This document shows, in pieces, positions 17,301-26,143 of a DNA stretch of 64,000 nucleotides (position 1 is the first letter of the stretch; each line of letters begins with the position of its first letter). This stretch comes from a bacterium. Lineage in GTDB: Bacteria > Hydrothermota > DG-26 > JAUXAN01. The position numbers were made by a program, and so were the translations under genes. A model generated the notes under the pieces. It was not told where the DNA came from and ran no database searches. It was given only the letters and a program-made list of their open reading frames with translations. Location of the stretch: contig JAUXAN010000007.1 of the NCBI GenBank assembly GCA_030619885.1, positions 1 to 64,000 of the forward strand. Reading direction: 5' to 3'.

Positions 17301-17696
17301 ATGATTCAAGTAAATGTTAAATGTCCTCATTGTGGGAAGAGTTTAATGGATGAGGGGCATAAAATTGATAATCGTCCAGGGGTAAAAGTTTTAATTGAAT
17401 GGAAAGGAAAACGCGGTTGGGCATATTTATCCTCACTTTATGGTAGTTATACCACTGAATATGAATTTCCAAGACCAAAAGGAGAGATTGGAAAATTTTT
17501 CTGTCCTCATTGTGAGAGTGAACTTACATCTTCGCGGAGGTGCGAGGAATGTGAAGCTCCGATGGTAGGAATATCTCTTGTAGAAGGTGGTAAGATTCAG
17601 ATTTGTTCAAGGCGTGGATGTAAGCATCATCTTGTAGAATTTGAAGATTTGGAAACCGAGTTGCGGACATTTTATAATACATATAAGGTGTTTTAA
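17301..17696 (+). CDS. Zinc-ribbon protein of the redox cluster, function unknown
   Basis: 131 residues with three metal-knuckle pairs: 'CPHCGK' (8-11), 'CPHCES' (about 71-74) and 'CEECEA' (about 83-86), plus 'CSRRGCKHH' near residue 105. The central part ('KVLIEWKGKRGWAYLSSLYGS') is not a motif I recognise. The distance to the fused NuoF-GltD gene is 3 nt, so they are translated together; a role in assembly or as an electron-transfer/metal-binding partner is inference only. Confidence 0.6.
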   Translation: MIQVNVKCPHCGKSLMDEGHKIDNRPGVKVLIEWKGKRGWAYLSSLYGSYTTEYEFPRPKGEIGKFFCPHCESELTSSRRCEECEAPMVGISLVEGGKIQICSRRGCKHHLVEFEDLETELRTFYNTYKVF

Positions 17697-17699
17697 ATT

Positions 17700-20600
17700 A
17701 TGGGGAGACTAAAGAGTATCTGGGAAGTTAAGGATTTGCGTGAGAAATTGGAAAGAGAACCATCCCGAAAATTACCGTGTATTGTTGTATCTAATGGGAC
17801 ATGCGGACAGGCACGAGGTTCGGCTAAAGTTGTCAAGGCATTTCAGACTAAAATCAAGCGGCATAACCTACAAAATAAAGTTATGATTAGGATAACAGGA
17901 TGTCATGGGTTTTGTGAAGTAGAACCAAACATCATTATCCAGCCTGAGGGAATATTCTATCAGAAATTGAAACCAGAAGATGCAGAAGAAATTGTGGGGA
18001 AAACTGTTCTTAATGACAAAATTATAGATAGGCTTCTCTGGCAAGACCCTGAAAGTGGCAAAAAAGTTGTTTATGAAAAAGATATTTCATTTTTTAAGAA
18101 GCAGAACAGGTTGATTTCCGGAAATAGTCGGTTTGTTGACCCTACTTCTATAGATGATTATATGGCAATTGGTGGATATTCGGCTTTATGTAAAGTCATA
18201 TCTGATTTTTCATCTCAAGAAGTAATAAATGAGATAAAAAATGCAGGTCTTCGTGGTAGAGGAGGAGCTGGATTTCCAACAGGTATAAAATGGGAATTGT
18301 GTCGTAAAGCAAAAGGAGATATAAAATATATAATTTGCAATGCAGATGAAGGAGACCCCGGGGCTTATATGGATAGGAGCTTACTTGAAGGAAATCCGCA
18401 TTCTGTTATAGAAGGGATGATAATAGGAGCTTATGCAATAGGTGCAAATGAAGGAATTGTTTATGTACGGAATGAATATCCCCTCGCAGTAAAAAATGTT
18501 GGAATTGCAATTGAGCAGGCAAGAAAATATGGATTTTTGGGTGAGGATATATTAGGCACGGGCTTTAGTTTTGACATAAAGATAGCAAAGGGAGCAGGGG
18601 CATTTGTTTGCGGAGAAGAAACAGCACTCATTGCCTCAATTGAAGGCAGAAGAGGTGAACCACGGCAGAGACCTCCATTTCCTGCACAAAAGGGATTATG
18701 GAGAAAGCCAACAAATATAAATAATGTAGAATCATGGGCTAATGTTCCGTTCATAATACAGAAAGGTGCGAAATGGTATTCTAAAATTGGGAGTAATGGA
18801 TGTAAGGGGACAAAAATATTTTCTCTGGTAGGGAAAATAAATAATACAGGTCTTGTTGAAGTCCCGATGGGAATGCCTCTTTGGGAAATTATATATGATA
18901 TAGGAGGAGGAATTCCAGGTGGTAAAAAATTTAAGGCAGTTCAAACAGGTGGTCCTTCGGGTGGTTGTATACCAACTGAATTACTTAATCTGCCAGTAGA
19001 TTATGAGAAACTCACAGAGGTTGGCTCAATTATGGGTTCAGGTGGAATGATAGTAATGGATGAGAACACCTGTATGGTGGATATAGCAAAATATTTCCTC
19101 AATTTCCTTAAAGATGAATCCTGCGGCAAGTGTCTTGCCTGTCGTGAAGGTATAGACAGGATGTTCGAGATTGTAACCGATATTTCAGAAGGTCGCGGCA
19201 CTCTTGAGCAACTCGACTTACTCGAAGAATTAGCCAGAGTAGTGAAGGATGCAAGTATGTGTGGGCTTGGGCAGACCGCATCAAATCCAGTTTTGTCCAC
19301 ACTAACATATTTCAGAGATGAGTATCTTGCCCATATTAAATATAAAAGATGTGAAGCCGCTGTTTGTAAAGAGATTATATCCTCTCCCTGCCAGCATACC
19401 TGTCCCATAGATACAGAAGCGCCTGTTTATATATCTTATATTGCTAAAAAAGAATTTACTAAAGCACTTGAGGTAATCAGAAAGGATAATCCACTACCTT
19501 CTGTTTGTAGCCGTGTCTGCCACCATCCGTGCGAATCCAAATGTCAGTCAGGTGAGGAAGGCGAGCCAATTGCTATCCGCTCGCTGAAACGATTTGTCAG
19601 CGACTATGGAATCAAAAATCAGAAAGCAGCGAGCAGAAAGCAGAAAAGACCAACTATTCAGAAAAAGGTTGCTATTGTGGGTTCTGGACCGGCTGGATTA
19701 ACAGCAGGGTATTATTTAGCACAAAAAGGCTATTTAGTTACTATCTTCGAGGCTCTACCTGTAGTTGGAGGCATGCTTTCAGTAGCCATACCAGAATACA
19801 GGTTGCCAAGAGAGATTCTGAATTTTGACATTGAAAATATAAAAGATTCAGGAATTACGATTAAGACAAATGTTAAAATTGGCAAAGACCTCAGTATTAA
19901 CGATCTTTTTAAAAAAGGATATAAAGCAATATTCATTGCAACTGGCGCTCATAAATCGTTAAAATTAGGTATCTCTGACGAGAATATATCTGATGTAATT
20001 CCATCGATGAAATTTTTGACACGGGTAAATCTTGGGAAAACCGTGAAAATTGGTAAAAGGGTTGGGGTTATTGGTGGCGGCAATTCTGCAGTAGATGCTG
20101 CCAGAGTTGCTAATCGTATGGAAGGATGCGATCGGGTTACAATAATGTATAGAAGAACGAGATTAGAAATGCCTGCATTTAAAGAAGAAGTCGATGCAGC
20201 CATTGAAGAAGGAATTGACATCCACTTTCTATCTGCACCTGTTAGAATTTTGACCGAAAATGGAAAATTTAAAGGGGTTGAATGCATCAGGATGAAATTA
20301 GGAGATATTGATAAAAGTGGAAGGAGAAGACCTGTTCCAATTGAAGGTTCTGAGTTTACTATTAAATTAGATAACTTGATAGTTGCAATTGGGGAAAAGC
20401 CCGATTTATCATTTTTATCTAAAGATATTGAAATTTCAAAGTGGAATACGATTGTGGTCGATCCTGAAACATTATCTACTAATCGTGAAAGGATTTTTGC
20501 TGGCGGTGATGTCGTGACTGGTTCAAATACTGTTGTAGATGCGATAGCCTCTGGAAAACTGGTGGCAGAGTCCATTGATAAATATCTCAGAGGCGAAAGT

Positions 20601-20843
20601 CTGGCAAGAGAGTATAAAGTGACCAGACCATCAATCTATATTGAACCTGGGGAATTGACTGAAAAAGAAATAGCAGAAGCGAAGAGACCAAAGATGCCTT
20701 GTCTGAAAGTGGAGCGAAGAGTGAATAATTTCAAGGAGATAGAATTGGGGTTCACTCAAAAGATGACAGTTAAAGAAGCAAGACGTTGTTTGAGGTGTGA
20801 TTTAGAAACAGAAGATGGGAAAAAAGCAGTAGGGAGGGAATAA
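17700..20843 (+). CDS. nuoF: NuoF-GltD fusion flavoprotein (NADH / NAD(P)H oxidoreductase)
   Basis: 1047 residues, a fusion. (1) 1-125: thioredoxin-like [2Fe-2S] domain with 'NGTCGQARG' and 'TGCHGFCEVEP'. (2) about 130-545: NuoF/HydB core with the FMN/NADH loop 'GLRGRGGAGFPTG', 'CNADEGDPGA', SLBB segment, and [4Fe-4S] motif 'CGKCLACREG' plus a later 'SMCGLG'. (3) about 550-1047: GltD-like unit with N-terminal Fe-S cysteines ('CQHTCPID', 'VCSRVCHHPCESKC'), FAD motif 'GSGPAGLTAG', second dinucleotide motif 'GVIGGGNSAVDAARVA', 'FAGGDVVTGSNTVV', and 'RCLRCD' near the end. In known HydB proteins part 3 is a ferredoxin domain; here it is a second pyridine-nucleotide flavoprotein. Stop and next start overlap (TAATG). 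Confidence 0.9.
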   Translation: MGRLKSIWEVKDLREKLEREPSRKLPCIVVSNGTCGQARGSAKVVKAFQTKIKRHNLQNKVMIRITGCHGFCEVEPNIIIQPEGIFYQKLKPEDAEEIVGKTVLNDKIIDRLLWQDPESGKKVVYEKDISFFKKQNRLISGNSRFVDPTSIDDYMAIGGYSALCKVISDFSSQEVINEIKNAGLRGRGGAGFPTGIKWELCRKAKGDIKYIICNADEGDPGAYMDRSLLEGNPHSVIEGMIIGAYAIGANEGIVYVRNEYPLAVKNVGIAIEQARKYGFLGEDILGTGFSFDIKIAKGAGAFVCGEETALIASIEGRRGEPRQRPPFPAQKGLWRKPTNINNVESWANVPFIIQKGAKWYSKIGSNGCKGTKIFSLVGKINNTGLVEVPMGMPLWEIIYDIGGGIPGGKKFKAVQTGGPSGGCIPTELLNLPVDYEKLTEVGSIMGSGGMIVMDENTCMVDIAKYFLNFLKDESCGKCLACREGIDRMFEIVTDISEGRGTLEQLDLLEELARVVKDASMCGLGQTASNPVLSTLTYFRDEYLAHIKYKRCEAAVCKEIISSPCQHTCPIDTEAPVYISYIAKKEFTKALEVIRKDNPLPSVCSRVCHHPCESKCQSGEEGEPIAIRSLKRFVSDYGIKNQKAASRKQKRPTIQKKVAIVGSGPAGLTAGYYLAQKGYLVTIFEALPVVGGMLSVAIPEYRLPREILNFDIENIKDSGITIKTNVKIGKDLSINDLFKKGYKAIFIATGAHKSLKLGISDENISDVIPSMKFLTRVNLGKTVKIGKRVGVIGGGNSAVDAARVANRMEGCDRVTIMYRRTRLEMPAFKEEVDAAIEEGIDIHFLSAPVRILTENGKFKGVECIRMKLGDIDKSGRRRPVPIEGSEFTIKLDNLIVAIGEKPDLSFLSKDIEISKWNTIVVDPETLSTNRERIFAGGDVVTGSNTVVDAIASGKLVAESIDKYLRGESLAREYKVTRPSIYIEPGELTEKEIAEAKRPKMPCLKVERRVNNFKEIELGFTQKMTVKEARRCLRCDLETEDGKKAVGRE

Positions 20844-21538
20844 TGATTACTATAAATTTAAATGGTGCGGATGTTCAGGTAGAAGAAGGATGGACTGTTC
20901 TCGATGCTTGTAAGTTCTATGGCATCCCCGTCCCTACACTATGCTACAATGATGGGCTCACTCCTTATGGTGCTTGCAGACTCTGTATAGTTGAAGTGGG
21001 ACCATCAGAAAATTTCAGAATTGTTTCATCTTGTACTTATCCTGCAAGCGAGGGATTAATGGTTCGCACTCATACAAAGCGTATAATTGAAACAAGGAAG
21101 ATGCTTATAGAAATGCTTGTGTCGCTATGTCCGCAGTCAAAGACTATTCAGGATTTAGCATCAAAATATGAAGTAACCCGTGTGAGATTCAAGCCCAAAT
21201 ATGAGGATTGTGTCCTATGCGGATTATGTGTCAGAATGTGTGCTGAGCAGATGGATGCAAAGGCTATAGGATTTGTCAACCGTGGAGCCGATAGAAAAAT
21301 TACAACCCCATTTGATATCAAATCCGAAGTCTGTAGAACCTGCGGTGGTTGTATCTATATCTGTCCTGCCTGTCAACTGAGGTGTCAGGGACCAGAGCCA
21401 CCTGGTGTGCTCTGTAATAGTTGTCTTAATATCTCTTATCCTTGCGTTGATGTGCATAATAATGTAATGTGCTATATGGACCCATGTGGGGCTTGTTTAT
21501 TAAAAGAAGCAGATGAGAAACGAAAGGAAAGTAAATAG
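20843..21538 (+). CDS. NuoG/HydA-like N-terminal iron-sulfur protein
   Basis: 231 residues, only the front part of NuoG or HydA. A [2Fe-2S] ferredoxin domain (residues 1-80; 'PTLCYNDGLTPYGACRLCIVE'-type spacing, given in short: C33, C44, C47, C62), then ferredoxin-type [4Fe-4S] motifs 'CVLCGLCVRMC' and 'CRTCGGCIYICPAC', and a cysteine-rich tail. There is no hydrogenase H-cluster or molybdopterin domain. It probably wires the NuoE/NuoF core to a partner such as ferredoxin or the flavoprotein encoded next. Confidence 0.85.
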   Translation: MITINLNGADVQVEEGWTVLDACKFYGIPVPTLCYNDGLTPYGACRLCIVEVGPSENFRIVSSCTYPASEGLMVRTHTKRIIETRKMLIEMLVSLCPQSKTIQDLASKYEVTRVRFKPKYEDCVLCGLCVRMCAEQMDAKAIGFVNRGADRKITTPFDIKSEVCRTCGGCIYICPACQLRCQGPEPPGVLCNSCLNISYPCVDVHNNVMCYMDPCGACLLKEADEKRKESK

Positions 21539-21662
21539 GTTAGGATTAGGCAGTGGGTATGGTAGTTGGGTAATGTTGTTGGGAACAGATTAGAACTATG
21601 GATGGCAAAAAGAAGATAGTGAGTTTTTATGTTAACCATAACCTAAAAATTGGAGGTGCAAG
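21538..21662. repeat. Partial copy of the 17.2-kb hairpin repeat
   Basis: 'taggttaggattagg', 'gtagttgggtaa' and 'accataacctaa' echo 17176-17290. The last bases hold GGAGG for the following gene. Confidence 0.5.
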
Positions 21663-23243
21663 ATGTCTTTTACAAAAATAAATGCAAGTGCAGCCACGCT
21701 GAGTAAAAATAGAACTGAAGAGTCAATTGTTCCATTGAGTGGAATGTGTGTTACATGCGTTGATGGATGTATAGGGATGTGCGAGATTGGTAAATCTGCT
21801 TATCGAGGTACTGAGGCAATGTATCCGCAGCCATTCGGTATAATCACATCTGCTTCGGAGAAGACATACCCGGTAGACCTCTCACATTTCACAATATTAG
21901 GAACCGCAGTTGGGGCTAAGGGGATTGAAGCTGACCCGGATAAAGCGATTTTCCCCAGTGTTAGACTGGAAACAAAAATTGGACATGCCCGGGGCATTAA
22001 AGTAAAACTTCCTTTTATTATCCCAGGACTGGGTTCTACCAATATTGCAAAGAATAACTGGGAAGGTTTAGCAATAGGCTCAGCTCTTTCGGGTGTACCA
22101 CTCACTATTGGAGAGAATGTCTGTGGTATGGATGTGGATTCTAAAATCGTTCGGGGGAAGGTAACCTATGCCCCTGACCTGGAGTGGAGGGTTAAATTAT
22201 ACAAAAGATGGCAGGCAGATGGGTACGGAGCGATAATCGTCCAGGCTAATGTAGAGGATACCAGACTTGGGGTTCAGGAATATGCTATCTCCAGTTTAGG
22301 CGTTGAGGCTGTTGAATTGAAGTGGGGTCAAGGAGCAAAAGATATTGGTGGTGAGGTTAAGATCAAAGATTTAAAAAAGGCACAGACATTGAAAAAGAGA
22401 GGATATGTTGTCCTCCCAGACCCAACGAATCCAGATGTAGTAAAGGCATTCGAACATGGGAGTTTCAAGGAATTTGAGCGCCATTCGAGGATAGGAATGG
22501 TCGAGGAAGAAAGTTTCTTAAAAAGGGCAGAGGAACTTCGTGAGAAAGGTGCAAAATATGTATTCTTAAAAACGGGGGCGTATAGACCTGCCGATTTAGC
22601 CCGGGCTGTGAAGTATGCGTCTTTGGCAAAGATTGACCTTTTAACGGTAGATGGTGCTGGTGGCGGAACAGGGATGAGTCCATGGCGGATGATGAATGAA
22701 TGGGGTGTTCCCGGAGTTGAACTCTGGTCATTGCTCTATCAATACGCTGATAGACTTGCTAAAAAGGGAGAGTATATCCCGGATATCGCTGTAGCAGGAG
22801 GATTTGTATTAGAAGACCAGATATTTAAAGGACTGGCTCTTGGTGCGCCATATTTTAAACTAATTGGAATGGCAAGGTCACCAATTGCAGCGGCTATGGT
22901 GGGTAAGACTATAGGAAAAAGAATCGACGAAGGTCAGATTCCAGTATACATTGAAAGATTTGGAAATACGAAGGAAGAGATATTCGTAACTGCGTCTGAT
23001 TTAAAGAAAAGACTTGGGAAGGACTTTGATAATGTTCCAACGGGGGCGCTTGGTCTGTATACCTACTATCAAAGGCTCGCTCAAGGTCTGCGACAGTTAA
23101 TGACTGGGAATCGTAAGTTTGCATTAGAATATATTACCCGCGATGATATTGCTGCTTTGACTAAAGAAGCAGCTGACATCAGTGGCATTGATTATGTGCT
23201 GGACGTTGACCGTGAAGAAGTAGACAGAATACTTGAAGGTTAA
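21663..23243 (+). CDS. Glutamate-synthase-like FMN oxidoreductase (archaeal-type GltB core)
   Basis: 526 residues corresponding to the central and FMN/synthase domain of GltB alone: no N-terminal glutaminase and no C-terminal GXGXG domain. N-terminal four-Cys motif 'CVTCVDGCIGMC' (residues 28-39) probably holds an Fe-S cluster. Later 'LTVDGAGGGTGMSP' matches the FMN/2-oxoglutarate barrel, then 'IAVAGGFVLEDQIFKGLALGA'-type phosphate loop and 'FKLIGMARSPIAAAM'. GGAGGTG before the ATG. With the GltD-like half of the fused NuoF gene it could form a glutamate synthase fed by ferredoxin or free ammonia; alternatively it reduces another substrate. Confidence 0.85.
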   Translation: MSFTKINASAATLSKNRTEESIVPLSGMCVTCVDGCIGMCEIGKSAYRGTEAMYPQPFGIITSASEKTYPVDLSHFTILGTAVGAKGIEADPDKAIFPSVRLETKIGHARGIKVKLPFIIPGLGSTNIAKNNWEGLAIGSALSGVPLTIGENVCGMDVDSKIVRGKVTYAPDLEWRVKLYKRWQADGYGAIIVQANVEDTRLGVQEYAISSLGVEAVELKWGQGAKDIGGEVKIKDLKKAQTLKKRGYVVLPDPTNPDVVKAFEHGSFKEFERHSRIGMVEEESFLKRAEELREKGAKYVFLKTGAYRPADLARAVKYASLAKIDLLTVDGAGGGTGMSPWRMMNEWGVPGVELWSLLYQYADRLAKKGEYIPDIAVAGGFVLEDQIFKGLALGAPYFKLIGMARSPIAAAMVGKTIGKRIDEGQIPVYIERFGNTKEEIFVTASDLKKRLGKDFDNVPTGALGLYTYYQRLAQGLRQLMTGNRKFALEYITRDDIAALTKEAADISGIDYVLDVDREEVDRILEG

Positions 23244-23632
23244 ATTTTGCAGGAAGTTATTCTAACCGCAGATGAACATCTCAATATCCGTATGGACAGA
23301 TAGACACAGATTACTAAAAACCACAGAGACCACAGGCAGGTCTTTCAGGACTTCAGAGGACTTCAGAGTAAGGTCTTGACACAGAGACATAAGAGTTAAT
23401 GTAGCAGATTGAACTCACCTTCCATAAAGGGCTGAATTTTATACCCTGCGAAGAAATCTATGACAGGTGTCGAAAGGAAAGCAACAATAGATAAAGACAA
23501 CGATGATCAAGTAAAAGAGAGATTGACAGGAGATAAAAGAACCTTTATAATGGGGAGTATCAAGTTATAAATAAGGGTTCTAAAGGAAGAATCTGGCAGG
23601 AAGGATATCCGACACTATAGGAGGAAACTACT
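23244..23632. other. Spacer with repeats and a consensus promoter
   Basis: Starts with about 35 bases that recur at 53009-53043 ('ttttgcaggaa' then 'ttattctaaccgcagatga'), followed by 'cacagag' repeats to about 23390. From 23400 on there is unique sequence and the promoter at 23523-23551. No gene supported. Confidence 0.55.
23523..23551 (+). promoter_or_regulatory. Consensus sigma-70 promoter
   Basis: TTGACA at 23523-23528, 17 bp, TATAAT at 23546-23551: a perfect consensus. The methyltransferase gene starts 82 nt downstream. Confidence 0.65.
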
Positions 23633-24163
23633 ATGGATAAACCAAAATCAAATCTTGGCTTCAAACTCATGTCTCTCACCTACAGATTTCGCGATTTTTT
23701 TTTACCCCGAATGAATATCTTGAAAGAGGTGGGGATAAAACCAGGGTCCCATGTCCTCGATTATGGCTGTGGTCCCGGGGGGTATATAACCGCCGCTGCG
23801 GAATTGGTGGGTAAATCAGGGAAAATTTACGCTCTGGATATTCATCCACTTGCAATTCAGAAGGTTCAGAGTATCGCTTCAAAAAAACAACTGACGAATG
23901 TGGATACCATTTGTTCCGATTGCAAAACTGGATTGCCAGATAAGAGCCTGGATGTGGTCCTGTTGTATGATACATTTCACAACCTGAGTGAGCCTGACGG
24001 AGTTCTCGAAGAGCTCCATCGGGTATTGAAACCGAACGGGGTCCTATCCTTCAGTGACCATCATATGAAAGAAAATGAAATAGTGTCTAAGGTAACAAAT
24101 AGAGGATTGTTTATCCTATCGAGAAAAGGCGAAAAAACATATAGTTTCTTGAAAGAGGAATAA
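23633..24163 (+). CDS. Class I SAM-dependent methyltransferase (UbiE-like)
   Basis: 176 residues with motif I 'VLDYGCGPGGY', an acidic motif II region 'IYALDIHPLAI', 'GLPDKSLDVVLLYDTFHN' and 'HRVLKPNGVLSFSDHH' of the UbiE/COQ5-like Methyltransf_11 group. The substrate is unknown. Good AGGAGG 6 nt before the ATG and a consensus promoter upstream. The neighbourhood holds ArsM and another, decayed, methyltransferase, but nothing ties this one to arsenic. Confidence 0.8.
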   Translation: MDKPKSNLGFKLMSLTYRFRDFFLPRMNILKEVGIKPGSHVLDYGCGPGGYITAAAELVGKSGKIYALDIHPLAIQKVQSIASKKQLTNVDTICSDCKTGLPDKSLDVVLLYDTFHNLSEPDGVLEELHRVLKPNGVLSFSDHHMKENEIVSKVTNRGLFILSRKGEKTYSFLKEE

Positions 24164-24277
24164 TCTTTTGGGGTAAGTCCACATGATCCTGCGGAAAAAA
24201 ATCGCATTAGGTCGTTTTTCTTGACAAAACTTAATCTATATTTTATATTTACCATAATTTGCCCCTACGGATCTATA

Positions 24278-24373
24278 TGGCACGACCTTTTGAAGGAAGT
24301 AGGATTTGAACCAAAGCAGATCAAGTTCGAGGGAGACTACTGTCCTACATTTGTATGTACTAAGGTTTTGTGA
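24278..24373 (+). pseudogene. C-terminal remnant of a methyltransferase
   Basis: Codons from 24278 read WHDLLKEVGFEPKQIKFEGD and on to 'FVCTKVL' and a TGA at 24371. This is the typical end of a small SAM methyltransferase, but no start codon or body precedes it; upstream is low-complexity A/T DNA and a 'ccctacggatctatatgg' repeat. A leftover of a deleted gene or of the 3' end of the gene upstream. Confidence 0.5.
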
Positions 24374-24512
24374 TGGTGCTTATTGGAAGCGTATCATGAA
24401 ATATATTTGCGTTTCGTTAATCCAGAATGCCTTGACCACTTTCCAAAGAGTTAAGGTGTTGCTTGTAATTACTTGAATTTAGAAGGAATTATTAATCATA
24501 GGGGGTATTGTT

Positions 24513-25094
24513 ATGGATAATAACACAGAAAAAATTTGGAAAGAATTTAGTACTAAACTTAAACAATTTATTCTTAAGCGTGTTTCGGACAAAGATGATG
24601 CAGAAGATATTCTCCAGGAAGTTTTTATGAAGATCCATTCTAATATTGGAACCCTCAGAGATAAAAGCAAAATCCAGAGTTGGATATATACAATTACCCG
24701 AAATACTATCATTGATTATTATCGTTCTCAAAAGCCTATGTTAGAACTATCCGAAACGCTTCTTGAGACACTTCCCGTAAAAGAAGACCCAATTAAGAGC
24801 GATGTCATCAAGGAAGTTTCTCAATGTATTAAAACTTTGGTTAATTATCTGCCTGATAAATACCGAAAGGCTCTCATATTGACAGAATATCAAGGATTGA
24901 TACAGAAGAAAATGGGCGAAAAACTTGGATTATCTCCATCTGGAGCTAAATCCAGAGTTCAGAGGGCAAGGGCAAAACTTAAGGAAATGCTTTTACAAGG
25001 CTGTCATCGTCAACTTGAGCAGATTGGAATCCCAGTTGACTATCAAACTGAATGCCATTGTTGTTGTCCGAATGTAAGCAATAATGTAAAGTAG
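24513..25094 (+). CDS. sigZ: RNA polymerase sigma factor, SigZ type
   Basis: 193-residue ECF-size sigma-70 factor. Region 2: 'VSDKDDAEDILQEVFMKIH' and 'IQSWIYTITRNTIIDYYRS'. Region 4: 'LPDKYRKALILTEYQGLIQKK' with HTH 'GLSPSGAKSRVQRARAKLK'. The tail has the Cys-rich end seen in SigZ proteins ('GCHRQLEQIG', 'CHCCC'). No anti-sigma gene is adjacent; the arsenite methyltransferase follows after 67 nt, an arrangement that fits arsenic-linked SigZ genes. Confidence 0.85.
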   Translation: MDNNTEKIWKEFSTKLKQFILKRVSDKDDAEDILQEVFMKIHSNIGTLRDKSKIQSWIYTITRNTIIDYYRSQKPMLELSETLLETLPVKEDPIKSDVIKEVSQCIKTLVNYLPDKYRKALILTEYQGLIQKKMGEKLGLSPSGAKSRVQRARAKLKEMLLQGCHRQLEQIGIPVDYQTECHCCCPNVSNNVK

Positions 25095-25161
25095 TTTTGC
25101 GTCCTTTTTTATAATTCTTCGTCTATTAAATAGAGTAACAGAATAAAATTGGAGGTGTATC

Positions 25162-25920
25162 ATGAAAGATAAAAAAGAGATTAAAAAATTTGTTAAGAAG
25201 CGATATGGTAAATTCGCATCAAAAAGCGGATCTTGCTGTCCAAGTTGTTGCTCCAATGAGGTAATAGAGCAGAGAAAAGATATAGGATATTCTAAAGAGG
25301 AAATCACAACTGTTCCTCCAGAAACTGCTGCGATTGGAGCGGGTTGTGGCAATCCAACAGCGCTTGCTGAACTTAAAGAAGGTGAAACCGTTTTGGACCT
25401 TGGCTCGGGTGGAGGTATAGATGTTTTCCTTGCAGCCCAAAAAGTTGGTGAAAAGGGTAAAGCTATTGGTGTGGACATGACGCCTGAGATGTTTGAAAAG
25501 GCTAAAAAAAGTGCCAGGAAGGGTAACTACAAAAATGTTGAGTTCAAACTTGGCGAAATAGAAAACTTACCTGTTGAGGATGAGTCCATCGACGTCATTA
25601 TAAGCAATTGCGTCATCAATCTTTCGCCGGATAAATTAGTCACTTTTAAAGAAGCCTTCAGAGTTTTGAAGCCGAACGGGAGGATCCTTATCTCGGACCT
25701 GGTAACTGAAGGGGAACTTCCTGAAGATATACGGCAGAGCTTTGAAGCCTTGGCGGGGTGTATAGCCGGTGCTCTGGAGAGGCATGAATATTTGAACACG
25801 ATAAAGGAAGCGGGCTTCCGAGATGTTACTATCGTTGCCGAACACTCTTTTAGCGAGCATGGAATGGACAATAGGTTAAAAGGAAAAATCATCAGTGTTC
25901 AAGTGAAAGCATACAAATAG
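25162..25920 (+). CDS. arsM: Arsenite S-adenosylmethyltransferase ArsM
   Basis: 252 residues. N-terminal Cys cluster 'SGSCCPSCCS', then the ArsM-type 'IGAGCGNPTALAELKEGETV', motif I 'LDLGSGGGIDVFLA', 'ISNCVINLSPDK' and 'AGCIAGAL': the conserved Cys residues that bind As(III) are all present. It methylates arsenite with SAM, in the cytosol, giving volatile or more easily exported species. GGAGGTG before the ATG. No arsR, arsB or acr3 gene is in view. Confidence 0.9.
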   Translation: MKDKKEIKKFVKKRYGKFASKSGSCCPSCCSNEVIEQRKDIGYSKEEITTVPPETAAIGAGCGNPTALAELKEGETVLDLGSGGGIDVFLAAQKVGEKGKAIGVDMTPEMFEKAKKSARKGNYKNVEFKLGEIENLPVEDESIDVIISNCVINLSPDKLVTFKEAFRVLKPNGRILISDLVTEGELPEDIRQSFEALAGCIAGALERHEYLNTIKEAGFRDVTIVAEHSFSEHGMDNRLKGKIISVQVKAYK

Positions 25921-26143
25921 GAAATATCGATTGACCTGCCAAAAACCAAGCACGAAAAAAAATTCAATCCAGAAGGAGGATCAAAAATGTTTACAACTCG
26001 AAATAAGAGAACAAGATTGAGTTTTCATAGGTCATCTCCATATCCTTTACCGCAGGGACTCTTAATAGGGTTCTGGGGTTAGGGGGATGTCCGGCGACTC
26101 GACATTATGATGACGGCTAACAGCCCAACCGAGTTATACGAGA
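25921..26143. other. Spacer with a strong RBS and the second copy of the 63-bp repeat
   Basis: AAGGAGGATC (25973-25982) precedes an ATG at 25987 that opens a 31-codon frame running straight into the dispersed repeat 26015-26080 and stopping at 26082. Probably the 5' end of a lost gene into which repeat DNA was inserted. Confidence 0.5.
26015..26080 (+). repeat. Dispersed repeat, copy 2 of 2
   Basis: Second copy of bases 1-63, about seven mismatches, same orientation. Confidence 0.6.

Noticed and set aside
19949-20575. Minus-strand 208-codon frame opposite the NuoF-GltD gene
   Set aside because: Antisense shadow; the plus strand encodes clear FAD and NAD(P) motifs there.
23443-23570. Short coding remnant upstream of the 23633 methyltransferase
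   Set aside because: Open frames are short, no motif recognised, and a consensus promoter occupies the region.
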